A program made the position numbers and the translations under genes. The notes under the pieces are model-generated. The model ran no database searches. It saw nothing but the letters and a program-made list of their open reading frames with translations, and had not been told where the DNA came from. A stretch of 64,000 bases of DNA, taken from assembly GCF_947493595.1 (NCBI RefSeq), contig NZ_CANLRL010000001.1:744001-808000 (forward strand), written 5' to 3'. Source of the DNA: an uncultured Shimia sp. GTDB taxonomy: Bacteria; Pseudomonadota; Alphaproteobacteria; Rhodobacterales; Rhodobacteraceae. This document shows positions 62,084 to 64,000 of this stretch, piece after piece; position 1 is the first letter of the stretch; each line of letters begins with the position of its first letter.

Positions 62084-62569
62084 TCAGTCTTCATAGAGGT
62101 CTGAAGGCACCTTGGAAGTTTTGTAGAGCACAAACAAGGAGCTAAAGCCCCAAATATAAGCGACAGCAATTGCCGCCCAAGACAAGGCTTGATGTGTCCA
62201 AGTGGGGCGAAAAATCGAGCGCATATCGGATTTGTCGAAACCTGTTTCACAGTGGAATAGATTGCTAGCTTCAAGGAGGATGTCATTGGCGTAATGCGCA
62301 AAGACAAAGCTCAAGGCGCAGATCAACGGCAGTGTGGCAACCGGCCAGGATATTTCTGCAAACCGGTGTGCGATGACGATGCCGGGGGCGTGGATCAGCG
62401 CGACAAACAGCGTGACTTTTGCCAAATTGAGGATGGTCTTGTTGGCGTAGTCCAGCGCACAGAAATCGATCGCAAAAGATGTCCGATGCGACGCTAGAAG
62501 CAGCGTGTAGACAATGCAAAACACGCCGATCTGCGACAGGATGTAGAAGATCGGCGCGTTGGCTTTCAT
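62084..62569 (-). CDS. Membrane protein of unknown function
   Basis: This 161-aa protein has about four membrane segments (IFYILSQIGVFCIVYTLLLA; ILNLAKVTLFVALIHAPGIVIA; PVATLPLICALSFVFAHYAND; ALSWAAIAVAYIWGFSSLFVL). No family is recognised. It starts 3 bp after the purL stop codon, so it is probably read from the purL transcript. Confidence 0.65.
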   Translation of the reverse strand: MKANAPIFYILSQIGVFCIVYTLLLASHRTSFAIDFCALDYANKTILNLAKVTLFVALIHAPGIVIAHRFAEISWPVATLPLICALSFVFAHYANDILLEASNLFHCETGFDKSDMRSIFRPTWTHQALSWAAIAVAYIWGFSSLFVLYKTSKVPSDLYED

Positions 62570-62572
62570 GGA

Positions 62573-64000
62573 TTAGGCAACAGCCGCGGCAAAGCTGCTG
62601 CGGAACGTGGCAGAGAGTTCCTCCAGAGAGGCCTCGGAGCTTCCAAACTTGACGCTGTCACCGGTGAACTTCCCGATGGAAGCGATTGAAACACCAGCCT
62701 TTTGAGCGTTGATCATCAACGCCTCAGCCTGATCGAAGTTACAGGCCACCAGATAACGGGCCTGATCTTCGCCAAACAGGGTTGGGGTGTCATCCACATC
62801 GATCTGAACACCGACGCCAGCCGCTTCGGCCATTTCGAAGGCCGCCAGAGCCAGACCGCCGTCTGCGAGGTCGGTGCAGGCTTTGATCCAGTCGCGGTTG
62901 TTGCGAATGAACTCGCCGTTTTTGCGTTCTTCATCGAGGTTCACGTGTGGTGCGTCGCCGTCTTCGCGGTTGAAGACCTCTGCCAGCAGGGCGGATTGGC
63001 CAAGGTGGCCGGTGGTGTCCCCAATCAGCAGGGCCACGTGGCCGTCACGTGCTTCGCCCAAGATCGGCTCTTCGCCAGCTGCAATCAGGCCCACAGCGCC
63101 AATGGTTGGAGTTGGCAGAATGGCAGAGCCGTCGGTCTCGTTGTATAGCGACACGTTGCCGGACACGATGGGCATGTCCAGAGCGGCAACGGCTTCACCG
63201 ATGCCTTTGATCGCGCCGACAAACTGACCCATGATTTCAGGCTTTTCGGGGTTGCCGAAGTTCAGGTTGTCTGTTGTGGCCAATGGCTTAGCACCAACAG
63301 CAGAGAGGTTGCGGAAGGCTTCGGCAACAGCCTGTTTGCCACCCTCTTTGGGGTTGGCTTTTACATAGCGCGGGGTCACATCAGAGGTGAAGGCCAGCTT
63401 TTTGTCGGTGCCGTGTACGCGGATCACGCCGGAGCCCATGCCGGGACGCTGGGCGGTATCGCCCATCACGGTGGTGTCATATTGCTCATAGACCCATTGC
63501 TTGCCGGCGTAGTTTGGCGAGGTGATCAGGCCTTTGAGGCCGTCAATCGCGTCAATCTGGGGCACGTCTGCCAATTCTTCCGCCGCTGGGGTTTCCACCC
63601 ACGGGCGGTCGTATTCTGGCGCGCGGCCAGACAGCGGGGACAGAGGCAGGTCCGCTTTGACCTCGCCGTTGTGCAGGATCAGGAAGCGGTCTTCGGCGAT
63701 GGTTTCACCTACGATGGCAAAGTCGAGATCCCATTTGGTGAAGACCGCGCGGGCCTCAGCCTCAAGCTCCGGGTTCAGAACCATCAGCATGCGTTCCTGG
63801 GACTCAGACAGCATCATTTCATAAGCTGTCATGTTGGCTTCACGCTGTGGCACGTCCTCAAGGTTGAGCTTCACACCCAGCTTGCCTTTGTCACCCATTT
63901 CCACCGCGGAACAGGTCAGACCGGCTGCGCCCATGTCCTGAATGGAGATCACAGCGCCGGTCTGCATCAGCTCCAGCGTCGCTTCCATCAGGCGTTTTTC
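62573..64000 (-). CDS. purL: Phosphoribosylformylglycinamidine synthase subunit PurL, 5' end missing
   Basis: About 475 C-terminal residues are visible; the frame is open to the window edge, so the start lies outside. PurL makes FGAM from FGAR in purine synthesis, as part of the PurS-PurQ-PurL complex. Seen motifs are [49 protein letters not shown] and [13 protein letters not shown]-like segments. In alphaproteobacteria this is the small, ~720-residue type. The C-terminal end [15 protein letters not shown] matches the family. Confidence 0.95.
   Translation of the reverse strand, partial: EKRLMEATLELMQTGAVISIQDMGAAGLTCSAVEMGDKGKLGVKLNLEDVPQREANMTAYEMMLSESQERMLMVLNPELEAEARAVFTKWDLDFAIVGETIAEDRFLILHNGEVKADLPLSPLSGRAPEYDRPWVETPAAEELADVPQIDAIDGLKGLITSPNYAGKQWVYEQYDTTVMGDTAQRPGMGSGVIRVHGTDKKLAFTSDVTPRYVKANPKEGGKQAVAEAFRNLSAVGAKPLATTDNLNFGNPEKPEIMGQFVGAIKGIGEAVAALDMPIVSGNVSLYNETDGSAILPTPTIGAVGLIAAGEEPILGEARDGHVALLIGDTTGHLGQSALLAEVFNREDGDAPHVNLDEERKNGEFIRNNRDWIKACTDLADGGLALAAFEMAEAAGVGVQIDVDDTPTLFGEDQARYLVACNFDQAEALMINAQKAGVSIASIGKFTGDSVKFGSSEASLEELSATFRSSFAAAVA

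Overview
The window looks like chromosomal DNA of a marine Roseobacter-group alphaproteobacterium (Rhodobacterales). The reasons are: the tail end of a Rhodobacterales-type gene transfer agent (GTA) cluster at base 1; the gene order ftsB-pdhA-pdhB-pdhC with a lipoyl domain fused to E1-beta; ZapA, BolA and Grx4 genes of the alphaproteobacterial type; an alphaproteobacterial SOS box (GTTC-N7-GTTC) at uvrA; and a perfect CtrA site. The genus cannot be fixed from sequence reading alone. I saw no rRNA, tRNA, CRISPR array, insertion sequence or prophage other than the GTA remnant.

Layout. 0-0.6 kb: 3' end of the GTA baseplate/host-specificity gene. 0.8-5.8 kb: cysE, then the pyruvate dehydrogenase genes and ftsB on the minus strand. 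5.9-10.3 kb: an AidB-like acyl-CoA dehydrogenase, a secreted protein of unknown function, a Rieske-like protein that has lost all its cluster ligands, and a lytic transglycosylase. 10.4-13.8 kb: fructose-bisphosphate aldolase, pgk and two overlapping cyclophilin genes. 13.9-19.8 kb: a PRMT7-like methyltransferase, a DUF3179 protein, a YiaW/YiaV-like membrane/HlyD pair, a monooxygenase-like gene divergent from a WYL regulator, and aqpZ. 20-29.3 kb: bactofilin with an M23 peptidase, a ferritin-like DUF455 protein with a peroxiredoxin, a YhdP-like giant, queA and an MFS carrier. 29.4-34.8 kb: DUF924, lpd, a lipoprotein/outer-membrane pair, and an ArsR-SRPBCC-DUF1761 operon. 34.9-43.3 kb: a VWA protein with five C-terminal repeats, uvrA, an XRE/MmyB regulator and a choice-of-anchor-L/Hint secreted protein.

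43.5-52 kb is a valine catabolic cluster: isobutyryl-CoA dehydrogenase, 3-hydroxyisobutyryl-CoA hydrolase, mmsB and mmsA with a divergent LysR regulator. It is split by a 7TMR-DISM diguanylate cyclase with a CtrA box and by a small STAS-like gene. 52-64 kb: a CBS protein, coaD, DUF808, a GNAT acetyltransferase, plsC, tkt, a coiled-coil protein with zapA, a bolA-to-grxD operon that contains a 50-codon ORF not previously called, and the 3' end of purL.

Most of the window is core chromosome. The points most worth a second look are: the ligand-less Rieske protein; two matching intergenic elements (7.56 and 53.05 kb) with an 11-bp period at a fixed distance from GTTAAC; the CtrA box at the cyclase; the small ORF in the bolA-grxD operon; the bacterial PRMT7-like enzyme; and candidate operators at the XRE, ArsR and LysR loci.
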